Source: Streptomyces sp. man185 (GTDB taxonomy: Bacteria > Actinomycetota > Actinomycetes > Streptomycetales > Streptomycetaceae). Taken from it: a stretch of 64,000 nucleotides of DNA. Where the stretch lies: assembly GCA_002551355.1 (NCBI GenBank), contig NTHE01000044.1:1-64000 (forward strand), read 5' to 3'. Below are positions 34,601 through 43,325 of the stretch, one piece after another; within the stretch, counting starts at the first letter, position 1; every line of letters begins with the position of its first letter. The position numbers were made by a program, and so were the translations under genes. The notes under the pieces are model-generated. The model was given only the letters and a program-made list of their open reading frames with translations, was not told the DNA's origin and searched no databases.

Positions 34601-35838
34601 TGGAGACGGACGCCGTGCCACCCCGAAGGCCCGTGCCACCGTGGCAGCAGGCGGTGCGGCTCGGGGCGGCCGCCGTGGTGGGGGTGCTGCTCTGGCTGCT
34701 CACCGGCTCGATGCTGCCGCGCGGATGCGCGGCGGACTCCTGCTCCTGGTACGTCACCGGCGACCCGCTGATCGCCCTCGGCTGCCTGACGGCGGTGGCC
34801 TGGCGGCGGCGGTTCCCCGTCCCCGTGGCGCTCGCCGTCGCCGTCGCGTCGGCCGCCTCCGCCCTGGCGTCCGGGGCGGCACTGCTGGCGATCGGCTCCC
34901 TGGCGACCCGCCGGCGTCCGGCCGAGATCGCGACGGTGGCGGCCGCGTTCGTCGTCGCGCCGCTGTTCACCACGGGGCTGTACCCGGTGGAGCGGCCGCC
35001 CGGCTCCCCCTGGATCCAACTCGTCCTGCAGCTGCTGACGGCGGGGGTCGCCGTCACCACGGGATGGGCCGTGGGAGCCCGCCGCGCCGAAGTCCTGTCG
35101 CTCCGGGAGCGGGCCCTGAGCGCGGAACGCGAACAGGCCGCCCTGGCGGACCGGGCCCGGGTGCTGGAGCGCAACCGGATCGCCCGCGAGATGCACGACA
35201 GCCTCGCCCACCGGATCTCCCTGGTCGCCCTGCAGGCCGGCGCGCTGGACCACCGCGCCGACCTGGCGGACGAGGAGCGCCGGGTGCTGGTACGGGGCAT
35301 CGCGGACGGCTCCTACCGGGCCCTGGAGGATCTGCGCGACGTGCTCGGAGTGCTCCGGGCCGAACAGCCGGACCGCCCCGAGCCGCCGGGCCCCTCCTGG
35401 GGCCGTGTCCCGGCCCTGGTGGACGACGCACGCGCCTCCGGCATGGACGCGGTGCTGACCGTCGACGCGACCGGCGAACCCCCGGACGCGGTGGGCGACG
35501 TCTGCTATCGCGTCGTCCGGGAAGCGCTGACCAACGCCGCCAAGCACGCCCCCGGCGCCCCGGTCCGGATCACCCTGGACGGGGGGTCCGGCGGCGCGCT
35601 CGGCGTCGCCGTCCGCAACGGTCCGGCCGCCCGACAGATCGCCCGGCCGCCGACCTCCGGGTACGGCCTGCCGGGGCTCGCCGAGCGGGTCCGGGCCGTC
35701 GGCGGGACCGTCGGCCGCCACCCGGCGTCCGACGGCGGGTTCGTCCTGACCGCCCGGCTGCCCTGGCCGGACGAGTCCGCCCGGTCGCCGCGCCCCGGCG
35801 ACGAGCCCGAGCGGAGGCCAGGACGTGGAGTCCGGTAA
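34600..35838 (+). CDS. Two-component sensor histidine kinase (NarL-type, HisKA_3)
   Basis: 412 aa. The N-terminal ~155 residues contain several membrane helices with short loops, so sensing is probably within the membrane. A coiled linker (RRAEVLSLRERALSAEREQAALADRARVLE) leads to the HisKA_3 box with the phospho-acceptor His in EMHDSLAHRISLVALQ, then the ATPase domain with REALTNAAKHAPG and SGYGLPGLAERVRAVGG. It overlaps the response regulator gene by 14 nt. The stimulus is unknown. Confidence 0.9.
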   Translation: METDAVPPRRPVPPWQQAVRLGAAAVVGVLLWLLTGSMLPRGCAADSCSWYVTGDPLIALGCLTAVAWRRRFPVPVALAVAVASAASALASGAALLAIGSLATRRRPAEIATVAAAFVVAPLFTTGLYPVERPPGSPWIQLVLQLLTAGVAVTTGWAVGARRAEVLSLRERALSAEREQAALADRARVLERNRIAREMHDSLAHRISLVALQAGALDHRADLADEERRVLVRGIADGSYRALEDLRDVLGVLRAEQPDRPEPPGPSWGRVPALVDDARASGMDAVLTVDATGEPPDAVGDVCYRVVREALTNAAKHAPGAPVRITLDGGSGGALGVAVRNGPAARQIARPPTSGYGLPGLAERVRAVGGTVGRHPASDGGFVLTARLPWPDESARSPRPGDEPERRPGRGVR

Positions 35839-36517
35839 GCCGCCGGTGCGGGTGGTCGTGGTCGACGACGAACAGCTGATCCGGATGGCGGTGCGTCTGG
35901 TCATCGACGGCGAGAGCGACCTCACCGTGGTGGCCGAGGCGGCCGACGGGGAGGAGGCCCTCGCCGTCGTACGGGAGAAGGCGCCGGACGTCGTGCTCAT
36001 GGACGTACGGATGCCCGGGCGGGACGGCGTGAGCTGGACCCGGGAGCTGCTGGCGCTGGACCGGCCGCCGCGGGTCATCGTCCTGACCGCCTTCGACTCC
36101 GACGCGCTGGTCCTCGACGCGCTGCGCGCGGGAGCCCTCGGCTTCGTCCTCAAGCACACCCCGCCCGACCGGATCATCGACGCGGTACGGACGGTCGCGA
36201 ACGGCGAACCCGCCCTGTCGCCGTGGGCCACGACGCGGCTCATCGGGGCGGCCACCGCGGCCGGCGGCCCGGTGGTCGCCGGGGCCGTCCGCGAAGCCGC
36301 CCGGAAGCGGCTGTCCGCCCTGACCCCGCGCGAACTCGACACCGCGCGGGCCATCGCGGACGGGCTGGGCAACCGGGAGATCGCCGAGCTGCTGGGCATC
36401 ACCGTCGCCACCGTCAAAGCCCACACGAGCAGCCTGTTCAGCAAGCTGGAGGTGGACAACCGGGTGCGGATCGCCTTGCTGGTCCGGGACGCCGAAGGCC
36501 CGGGGCCGGGGCGCTGA
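35825..36517 (+). CDS. Two-component response regulator, LuxR/NarL family
   Basis: 230 aa. The receiver domain has acidic residues in VVVDDEQLIRMAV and the phospho-acceptor Asp60 (VLMDVRMPG), with Thr (IVLTAF) and Lys (VLKHTPP) in place. The C-terminal LuxR-type helix-turn-helix reads LTPRELDTARAIADGLGNREIAELLGITVATVKAH. GTG at 35825 has GGAGGCC upstream inside the kinase gene. Its likely own-operon target is the inverted repeat at 34525-34544. Confidence 0.92.
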   Translation: MESGKPPVRVVVVDDEQLIRMAVRLVIDGESDLTVVAEAADGEEALAVVREKAPDVVLMDVRMPGRDGVSWTRELLALDRPPRVIVLTAFDSDALVLDALRAGALGFVLKHTPPDRIIDAVRTVANGEPALSPWATTRLIGAATAAGGPVVAGAVREAARKRLSALTPRELDTARAIADGLGNREIAELLGITVATVKAHTSSLFSKLEVDNRVRIALLVRDAEGPGPGR

Positions 36518-36572
36518 GCCGGGGACCCGCAGCCGTGTCGGCCGGTCTACCGGGGGCCGGCACCGCCGCGGG

Positions 36573-36839
36573 TCACGCCGGCCAGGTGCCCGTGACGCGC
36601 CGGGTCGCCTGGGCGCCCGAGCGTTCGACGGTGGCCTTGACCACGGCGAAGATCGCGCCCTGTACGGCGGCGGCGAGGAGGATCTGTCGCCACGGGCGGT
36701 CCTCGTCGAGGGCGTCGGGGGCGTCGCCCTCGCCTTCGACGATCTTCCACGTCTGCTTGAACACGGCGCTCGCGATCATGCCGCTGACCGCGCCGAGGGC
36801 GAACCCCATCGGCTTGTAGGCGAGCTTGGACGCCTTCAC
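36573..36839 (-). CDS. DUF4235 small membrane protein
   Basis: 88 aa with two hydrophobic segments (GFALGAVSGMIASAVF and ILLAAAVQGAIFAVVKATV) separated by an acidic loop (EGEGDAPDALDEDRPW), the pattern of DUF4235. GTG at 36839 overlaps the upstream stop (GTGA). It is usually found, as here, with a DUF3618 protein; the function is unknown, and cell-envelope stress is a common guess. Confidence 0.85.
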   Translation of the reverse strand: MKASKLAYKPMGFALGAVSGMIASAVFKQTWKIVEGEGDAPDALDEDRPWRQILLAAAVQGAIFAVVKATVERSGAQATRRVTGTWPA

Positions 36840-37357
36840 TTGTTGCGCCCCCGGCCGCGGCGTATCAACAGGAAGGCGATCAGCAGTGCGCCGCCCGCCA
36901 GGAGCGGGGTGCGGTTGGCACGGGCGGCCTTCGCGGCCCGGTCCGCCTTCTCCAGCAGCGGGTCGGGGGTACGGTCCGTCGCGAACTGCCCCGCCCGGGC
37001 GGCGCTCTCGCGCACCTGCGTGGCGGCCTGTGCCGTCTTCTCCTGCACGGAGTCCGGAGTCTTGTCCTTCACCGCCTGGGCGGCCTGCGCCGTCTTCTCA
37101 CGGATCTGGGCGGTGGCCGATGCGGCCTGCTCCTTCACCGCCGCGGTCTTCTCCGCGGCCTGCTCCTTCAGCTCGGCGGTCTTCTCCGCGGCCTGTTCCT
37201 TCGCCGCCGCGGCCTTGTCCTTCGCCTGTGCCTTGACGTCTGCCTTGCCCGCCCATGCCTCGACGTTCCGACCGAGTCCGTCGCGCGCCTGCTCGACCTG
37301 CTCGCGCAGTTCCTCGGGGGTGGGCGTACCCATCTTGTTCTGTGACTCGTCGTTCAT
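36836..37357 (-). CDS. DUF3618 protein with LEA-like coiled-coil repeats
   Basis: 173 aa. N-terminal DUF3618 (TPEELREQVEQARDGLGRNVEAW), then a long Ala/Lys/Glu amphipathic repeat region (~40-125) with recurring AAEKTAELKEQ / AAEKTAAVKEQ units of about 11 residues, then a membrane helix (LLAGGALLIAFLLI) and basic end at the C-terminus. AAGGAGGG precedes the ATG at 37357. The 11-mer pattern resembles LEA-type desiccation proteins; a role in envelope or membrane protection is inference. Confidence 0.85.
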   Translation of the reverse strand: MNDESQNKMGTPTPEELREQVEQARDGLGRNVEAWAGKADVKAQAKDKAAAAKEQAAEKTAELKEQAAEKTAAVKEQAASATAQIREKTAQAAQAVKDKTPDSVQEKTAQAATQVRESAARAGQFATDRTPDPLLEKADRAAKAARANRTPLLAGGALLIAFLLIRRGRGRNK

Positions 37358-37519
37358 CGGTGAGCCCTCCTTGACCTCGGCCGGATCGGCCTTGACGCTG
37401 TCGATGGTCTGCTCCGGGGTGGGGGTCCTGGCCCGGGTGACTACTCCTTCCCCGCCAGGACGGCTACCCCGCAACCGCGTCCGCACCCGTGCCACGCAAG
37501 CCCCCTTCCCGCCGTTCTC

Positions 37520-38242
37520 TCAGTCCCCGCCCCCGCCGCAGCCACCCCCGCAGCCGCTGCCCCCGCCTCCGTCGAGCCAACCGCCGCCGCTCCCGCCCCC
37601 GCTGCGGCTGGACTGGTTCTGGCGGACGTTGTGGTGGACCGCCGAGGCGAACCACTGGGCGCGGCGCAGGGTCTTCATCGCGGAGCGGCCCGTGCGGCCT
37701 GCGGTGGTGAGGGTGCCGCCGAGGCCGGTCGCCGAGACGAGGCCGGCCAGTGCGCGGCTGCGCTGGTCGGGGAAGCCCCGGGCCTCGGCCTGGCCGAAGC
37801 GCCACAGGGCCGCGCCGGTCAGGTCCGGGTCGCCCGGGAAGTGCCGCTGGTAGGGGAGTACGCCGAGGAAGCGGCGGGTCTCGCGGCGCAGCACGCCGCG
37901 TTCCACCAGGTGGTCCAGGTGGCTTTCCTCGACGTTCCTGCCGTACAGCCGGATCCAGCTCTTGGCGCTGGTCCCCGGCCGGAAGCGCTTCTTCTTGGAC
38001 GGCGGGTCGAGCGTGCTCAGCAGCGAGGCGAGCAGCGGGTGGGCCGGGTCCAGGGGGTTGACCACCTGGACCCGGCCGCGCTCCTCGCGTATCCGGCCCT
38101 GGAGCTCCAGCTCGGCGAGGACCGCGCCCGCCGTGCCGTACCGCAGGTACGTGCGGTCGCAGAGCGGCTTGCCGCGGTGCGGGTCCAGCGCCAGCAGGAG
38201 CAGTTCCTCGGGCAGCGTCAGCGAGGGGGCGTCGTGCGTCAT
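37520..38242 (-). CDS. GPP34 (GOLPH3-like) phosphoprotein
   Basis: 240 aa. The GPP34 fold is visible: SLTLPEELLLLALDPHRGKPLC at the start, then AGAVLAELELQGRI and KSWIRLYGRNVEESHLDHLVERGVLRRE. Eukaryotic GOLPH3 binds PI4P; bacterial members are abundant in streptomycetes and have no established role. It ends in a Gly/Cys-rich tail (GGGGSGCGGGCGGGGD). ATG at 38242 overlaps the fahA stop as ATGA, so it is coupled to a catabolic enzyme, which is unexpected. Confidence 0.86.
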   Translation of the reverse strand: MTHDAPSLTLPEELLLLALDPHRGKPLCDRTYLRYGTAGAVLAELELQGRIREERGRVQVVNPLDPAHPLLASLLSTLDPPSKKKRFRPGTSAKSWIRLYGRNVEESHLDHLVERGVLRRETRRFLGVLPYQRHFPGDPDLTGAALWRFGQAEARGFPDQRSRALAGLVSATGLGGTLTTAGRTGRSAMKTLRRAQWFASAVHHNVRQNQSSRSGGGSGGGWLDGGGGSGCGGGCGGGGD

Positions 38243-39468
38243 GGCGCGGTGACGATCCTTCCGGTCACGTCGCCGAGGCCGACGCGGGTGCCGTGCGGGC
38301 CCGGGGCCCAGGCGGTCAGCGTGACCGTGTCGCCGTCCTCCAGGAACGTCCGCTTGCCCTCGGGGAGTTCGAGCGCGTCGCGGCCGTTCCAGGTGAGCTC
38401 CAGGAGCGAGCCGCGCTGGGCGGGCTCGGGTCCGCTGACCGTGCCGGAGCCGTACAGGTCGCCGGTGCGCAGCGACGCGCCGTTCACCGTCATGTGCGCG
38501 AGCTGCTGGGCGGCTGTCCAGTACATCGAGGCGAACGGCGGCTCGGCGACGACCTGGCCGTTGACCTCCACGGTGATCCGGATGTCGAAGCCGCCCGGCT
38601 CCTCGTCCTCGGCGTCGTCGAGGTAGGGCAGGAGCGGGAAGTCCCGGGCGGGCGGGGCGGTGCGGGCCGCGTCCAGGGCCTCCAGCGGGGTGACCCACGC
38701 CGACACGGAGGTGGCGAAGGACTTGCCGAGGAACGGGCCGAGCGGCACGTACTCCCAGGCCTGGAGGTCGCGCGCGGACCAGTCGTTGAGGAGCGAGAGC
38801 CCGAAGACGTGCTCGCGGAAGTCGGCCAGCGGCACCGGGGCGCCGTGGGCGGAGGGGACGCCGACGACGAAGCCGACCTCGGCCTCGATGTCGAGCTTCA
38901 CCGAGGGCCCGAAGACGGGTGCCGCGTCGGTGGGGGCCTTGCGCTGGCCGCTGGGGCGGACCACGTCCGTGCCGGAGACCACGACGGTGCCGGAGCGGCC
39001 GTGGTAACCGATCGGCAGGTGCTTCCAGTTGGGGGTGAGCGCGTCGCCGTCCGGCCGGAAGATCCTGCCGACGTTGGTGGCGTGGTGCTCGCTGGCGTAG
39101 AAGTCGACGTAGTCCGCGACCTCGTACGGCAGGTGCAGGGTCACCGTGTCCACCGGGTGCAGCAGCGGCTCGATGTCCGCGCGGTGGGCGGGGACGGTGA
39201 GCCAGGCGGTGAGCGCGCGGCGCACGTCCCGCCAGGCGGTGCGGCCCGCCGCGAGCAGCGGCGTCAGGCTCGGCTGCGCGAGCAGCCCGGCGTAGGGGGA
39301 GCCCAGTGCGTGGGCGGCGGCCCCGGCGTCCAGGACGTGGTTGCCGATGCGGACGCCGACCCGGCGGACGTCGGGGTGGTCGGGGGTGGAGAACACACCG
39401 TACGGAAGGTTGTGCGGGCCGAAGGGGTCGCCCTCGGCCAGATCGAGCGGGCTGCTCTGCTCGGGCAT
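38239..39468 (-). CDS. fahA: Fumarylacetoacetase
   Basis: 409 aa, last enzyme of tyrosine/homogentisate breakdown, giving fumarate and acetoacetate. The N-terminal FAA domain (LPYGVFSTPDHPDVRRVGVRIGN) and catalytic domain with metal/substrate segments VDFYASEHHATNVGRIFRP, NWKHLPIGYHGRSG, LDIEAEVGFVVG and LLNDWSARDLQAWEYVPLGPF are complete. GAGG lies before the ATG. It is followed by the coupled GPP34 gene. Confidence 0.95.
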   Translation of the reverse strand: MPEQSSPLDLAEGDPFGPHNLPYGVFSTPDHPDVRRVGVRIGNHVLDAGAAAHALGSPYAGLLAQPSLTPLLAAGRTAWRDVRRALTAWLTVPAHRADIEPLLHPVDTVTLHLPYEVADYVDFYASEHHATNVGRIFRPDGDALTPNWKHLPIGYHGRSGTVVVSGTDVVRPSGQRKAPTDAAPVFGPSVKLDIEAEVGFVVGVPSAHGAPVPLADFREHVFGLSLLNDWSARDLQAWEYVPLGPFLGKSFATSVSAWVTPLEALDAARTAPPARDFPLLPYLDDAEDEEPGGFDIRITVEVNGQVVAEPPFASMYWTAAQQLAHMTVNGASLRTGDLYGSGTVSGPEPAQRGSLLELTWNGRDALELPEGKRTFLEDGDTVTLTAWAPGPHGTRVGLGDVTGRIVTAP

Positions 39469-39579
39469 GTGGTGCTGCCTCGCTTTCCAGGTCGCGTGGA
39501 GGACACGTTACGTCGGGGCTCCTACCCAGCGGCAGTGCCCTGACTGTCCCCAACTGTGTGTATTGCCCGGAAAGTTCAC

Positions 39580-39607
39580 CGGGTCCCCCGGAAACCCGGG
39601 GGACCCG
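39580..39607. terminator. Terminator after the CocE gene
   Basis: A perfect 12-bp stem (CGGGTCCCCCGG and its complement) with an AAAC loop, 22 nt beyond the minus-strand CocE stop at 39629 and upstream of fahA, so it separates the two genes. Confidence 0.65.
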
Positions 39608-39628
39608 AAGGGGAAACATGCACGCCGC

Positions 39629-41623
39629 TCAGCCCGCCGTGCGCGGGATGCGCTTCTCCCAGGTGCGGTGGAAGACGACCTCGTCGCCGTCCTTGCAGAC
39701 CACCTCGTTGGAGGTGATGAAGTCGTGCTCGTCGGCGGCGATCTCGGAGCGGGTCTCGATCTCCACGTCCCAGGCGGCCTCCGGGCGGTGCAGCCGGATC
39801 CGCCAGTCGGAGCGGGTCCGCGCGGAGAGCGGGTCGTCCTGCTGGATCGTGTACGTCTCCAGGGCGTCCTCGGTGAATTCGAGGCCGTCGGGGTAGACCC
39901 GCGTACCGCCGTAGCGGGGGTCGACCTCCAGGCGCCATTCGCCCTTGGCGACATCGCGCACGACGAGGCGTTCGGGGCGCGGCTCCTCCAGGGTGACCGG
40001 GTAGACCACGCCGAGCGGTTCGGACTGTTCCGGTTCGCCGAAGGTGATCGCCGGGTCCTCGGTGTGGCGGCGCACCGGCAGCTCGACGAAGCTCCCGTCG
40101 GCGTCCAGGGTGAACCCCGCCGAGCCGGCCTGCGGCCAGATCCAGGGCCAGTACGAGGAGGAGACGGCGAGCCGGATGCGGTGGCCGCGGGGGAAGGTGT
40201 GCCCGATGCCGTTGAGGTCGAAGACGACGTCCTCACTCTCGCCGGGCGCCCAGTCGTCGGTGCGGTCGCGGCCGTGTCGGGCGGCGAGGTTGAGGACGCC
40301 CCGGGTGACCAGGGTGGAGGAGCCGTCGGGCGCGACGTCGCAGAGCCGGGCGATGGCCTGGCCGCGGGGTGCGTCCATCCGGATGCGGAGCTTCACCCGG
40401 GGGCGGCCGAGGATCTCGATCGGCGCCTCCTCGACGGGGAATTCGAACGACACCGACTTCGCGTCCTCGTCCCGCTGGTCCGGCGGCAGGTCCGCGTCGT
40501 TGCCGAACGGGAAGAAGCGGCCCGCGTCCAGGCCGGTCTGCTGCGGCGAGGCGACGATCCGCTCGCCGCCCTGGAGGGCGTACGCCACCGGGGAGACGTT
40601 CTCCGAGGGCCAGCTCGCGTCCCCTACCCAGCGGCCGGGCAGCGTCTCGTACACCGTGGCGGGCGGGTGCGAGCCACTGATCCAGGACCGCAGCAGCGGC
40701 TCCCGCATCACGCCCGTCTCCTTGCCCTTGAGGTGCTGGTCCCACCAGCGCAGCGTCTCCTGGAGGAAGCCGATCGCGGGCCCCGGCGGCAGCCCCCGGT
40801 CCGGGTACTGGTGGGACCACGGCCCGATGATCCCCCGCACCTGCCCGGGGTCCAGGTGCTCCACCAGCCGCAGGACGGTGTCCCGGTACGGGTCGTGCCA
40901 GCCGCCGACCGCGAGGACGTTGGCCTTGATCGCGCCGTAGTCCTCGCAGACGCTGCCGTGCTGCCAGTAGGCGTCGCGGCTCTGGTGGGCCAGCCAGGTG
41001 TGGATGAACGGGTCGACGGCCTCCAGCCGCTTCAGCCACATCTCCTTCCAGTCGTCACCGACCTGTGCCGGGTCCGGCGGGCGGCAGACGAAGGCGAGCA
41101 TGGTGGCGGCCCAGGCGTGCATGTCCACGGCGAGGACCGAGCCGCCCATGTAGTGCACGTCGTTGTCGTAGCGGTCGTCGGCCGAGCAGACGGTGACGAT
41201 CGCCTTCAGCGGCTCGGGGGCGAGCGCGGCGATCTGGAGCGAGTTGAAGCCGCCCCAGGAGATGCCGAACATCCCGACCCGTCCGGAGCACCACTCCTGC
41301 TGGGCCAGCCAGTGGATGACGGCGACCCCGTCCTCCAGCTCCTGCGCGTCGTACTCGTCGCCGGGCAGCCCCTCGCTGTTGCCGTGGCCCCGGACGTCGA
41401 CGCGTACGGAGGCGTAGCCGTGGCCCGCGTACCAGGGGTGGCGCTGCCAGTCGCGCGGCGCGGTCCAGTCGCCGAGCCGGTAGGGCAGGTACTCCAGCAG
41501 GGCCGGGACCGGTTCGTCGGTCAGCGGCCGCCAGATCCGGGCGTAGAGCCGGGTGCCGTCGGGCAGCGGGATGCGCACGTCCTCGCGGGTCGTCTCGTAC
41601 GGGAAGTCGGTCGTGATGTTCAT
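39629..41623 (-). CDS. CocE/NonD-family serine hydrolase (X-Pro dipeptidyl-peptidase type)
   Basis: 664 aa. The alpha/beta fold has the nucleophile Ser in GMFGISWGGFNSLQ, preceded by VDVRGHGNSEGLPGDEYDAQELEDG, the Asp in AVGGWHDPYRD and His in GPWSHQYPDRG; the last ~250 residues are the jelly-roll C-terminal domain of X-Pro peptidase-like enzymes. Members cleave cocaine esters, dipeptides or beta-lactam esters; the substrate here is unknown. No signal peptide, hence cytosolic. The peptide transporter next door favours a peptide substrate. GAGG precedes the ATG. Confidence 0.9.
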   Translation of the reverse strand: MNITTDFPYETTREDVRIPLPDGTRLYARIWRPLTDEPVPALLEYLPYRLGDWTAPRDWQRHPWYAGHGYASVRVDVRGHGNSEGLPGDEYDAQELEDGVAVIHWLAQQEWCSGRVGMFGISWGGFNSLQIAALAPEPLKAIVTVCSADDRYDNDVHYMGGSVLAVDMHAWAATMLAFVCRPPDPAQVGDDWKEMWLKRLEAVDPFIHTWLAHQSRDAYWQHGSVCEDYGAIKANVLAVGGWHDPYRDTVLRLVEHLDPGQVRGIIGPWSHQYPDRGLPPGPAIGFLQETLRWWDQHLKGKETGVMREPLLRSWISGSHPPATVYETLPGRWVGDASWPSENVSPVAYALQGGERIVASPQQTGLDAGRFFPFGNDADLPPDQRDEDAKSVSFEFPVEEAPIEILGRPRVKLRIRMDAPRGQAIARLCDVAPDGSSTLVTRGVLNLAARHGRDRTDDWAPGESEDVVFDLNGIGHTFPRGHRIRLAVSSSYWPWIWPQAGSAGFTLDADGSFVELPVRRHTEDPAITFGEPEQSEPLGVVYPVTLEEPRPERLVVRDVAKGEWRLEVDPRYGGTRVYPDGLEFTEDALETYTIQQDDPLSARTRSDWRIRLHRPEAAWDVEIETRSEIAADEHDFITSNEVVCKDGDEVVFHRTWEKRIPRTAG

Positions 41624-41666
41624 GGGTCACCTCGGTGGGGGACGGGGTGCTGGAGAGGCGTACGGG

Positions 41667-43166
41667 TCAGTGGACGGGGTGCATCGTGCGCTTCAGCCAG
41701 GGCGCGGCGAGGATCATCGCCACACCGGCCGCCACGGCGATGGCCCCGTTGACGCCGAAGTAGGCGGGGTTGGAGACCTCGCCGTACAGCTTCACGATCT
41801 GGGCCTGGATGCCGTTGGCGACGGCCAGGGAGAGGAACCACAGGGCCATGGTCTGGCTGGCGAAGGCCTTCGGGGCGAGCTTGCTGCTGGCGGAGAGGCC
41901 GGAGGTCTCCAGCAGGACGTCGCCGAGTCCGAGCAGCAGATAGGAGCCGACGATCCACCAGGCGGCCATCTTGTAGGTGTCGTCCGCGTGCCCGGACGTC
42001 GGCAGGACCATCAGCAGGAAGGACAGCCCGCCGAGGATCACGCCGAAGGCGATCTTGTTGGAGGCGTGCGGCTGGCGCTTGCCCATCCTGACCCAGGTGG
42101 CGGCCACCACCGGGGCGAGCGCGACCTCGAAGGCGCCGAGCGCGGAGGCGTACCAACTGGCCGGGAAGGTGAAGCCGAGGATCTCGGTGCGGGCGTTCGT
42201 CGAGGCGAGCAGGATCATCGTCGAGTACGCCTGGAACAGGATGAAGTTGAAGACGACCGAGCCCAGGAAGAGCACGACGTACGGGCGGAGCCTGCCGCGT
42301 TCCTCGGCGGTGACCCGGGGGCTCTTGAACATCACCGCGAAGTAGGTGATCGGGGCGATGATCGAGATCACCGTGAGCACGTCCACGAAGCGGTCGATGG
42401 TCAGCCAGCCCACCAGCGCCAGGACGGTCGCGAGGGCGGCGACCACGACGGCCCCGCCGATGATCAGCCGGACCGCGCGGCGCATCGCGTCCGGGGCCAG
42501 CGCGAATTCGGCGGCGTGCTTACGCCCGGCCAGGTGACGGCGGCCCGCGACGTACTGGATCAGGCCGAAGGTCATGCCGACCGCGGCGGCCGAGAACCCC
42601 CAGTGCCAGCTCCAGTGCTCGCCGAGCCAGCCGGTGATCAGCGGGCCGGCGAACGCGCCGATGTTGATGCCCATGTAGTAGAGGGCGAAGCCGGCGTCGC
42701 GCCGCTCGTCGTCGGTGCGGTAGAGCTTGCCGACCATGGAGGCCACATTGGGCTTGAGGAGGCCCGTTCCGGCGCTGATCAGGCCGAGGCCCACCCAGGT
42801 CATGGCGTCGGTGGGGACGGCCATGGAGTAGTGGCCGCAGGCGATGAGGATGCCGCCGTACAGCACGGCACGGTACGAGCCGAGGATCCGGTCGGCCAGC
42901 CAGCCGCCGGCCACGGAGACCAGATAGACGAGCGTCCCGTACGCGGCGGAGACGGAGGCGGCGGTGCCGGGGTCCATGTCCATGCCGCCGTTCGCCACCG
43001 TGTCGGCGAAGAAGAGCACCAGGATGGCCTGCATGCCCAGGAACGAGAACCGCTCCCAGACCTCCAGACCGGACAGGGTCATCAGGCCCCGTGGGTGCCC
43101 GAAGAAGGCGTGGTCGTCCTCGGGCGGGGGCTTGGCCGGCTCGGTGCCGACTGTGCTGTGGGACAA
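41667..43166 (-). CDS. POT/PTR2-family peptide:H+ symporter
   Basis: 499 aa, ~14 membrane helices. POT signatures: LEVWERFSFLGMQAILVLFF (ExxER proton motif) and GFALYYMGINIGAFAGPLITGWLGE (PTR2). Imports di- and tripeptides with protons. The start is a TTG at 43166: it has AGGAG 8 nt upstream, and no in-frame ATG or GTG lies close. The CocE peptidase-like gene follows at 44 nt, so uptake and cleavage of peptides may be linked. Confidence 0.9.
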   Translation of the reverse strand: MSHSTVGTEPAKPPPEDDHAFFGHPRGLMTLSGLEVWERFSFLGMQAILVLFFADTVANGGMDMDPGTAASVSAAYGTLVYLVSVAGGWLADRILGSYRAVLYGGILIACGHYSMAVPTDAMTWVGLGLISAGTGLLKPNVASMVGKLYRTDDERRDAGFALYYMGINIGAFAGPLITGWLGEHWSWHWGFSAAAVGMTFGLIQYVAGRRHLAGRKHAAEFALAPDAMRRAVRLIIGGAVVVAALATVLALVGWLTIDRFVDVLTVISIIAPITYFAVMFKSPRVTAEERGRLRPYVVLFLGSVVFNFILFQAYSTMILLASTNARTEILGFTFPASWYASALGAFEVALAPVVAATWVRMGKRQPHASNKIAFGVILGGLSFLLMVLPTSGHADDTYKMAAWWIVGSYLLLGLGDVLLETSGLSASSKLAPKAFASQTMALWFLSLAVANGIQAQIVKLYGEVSNPAYFGVNGAIAVAAGVAMILAAPWLKRTMHPVH

Positions 43167-43325
43167 AACGGGGACTCCTGATCGTATGAGCTGATCCCGA
43201 ACATACCGGCGGTGATGGGAAGCCGCCCACGGTGATCCATAGCGGACCGGATACGCTGAAGTTGCTAGGAGAGACAGCGACACATCGACATTGCGTGTGA
43301 TCGTCAGCAGACAGGAGATGTCCCC

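Noticed and set aside
37520..39619. 699-codon frame joining an antisense-like region to GPP34
   Set aside because: The upstream two thirds overlap fahA in another frame; GPP34 begins at 38242.
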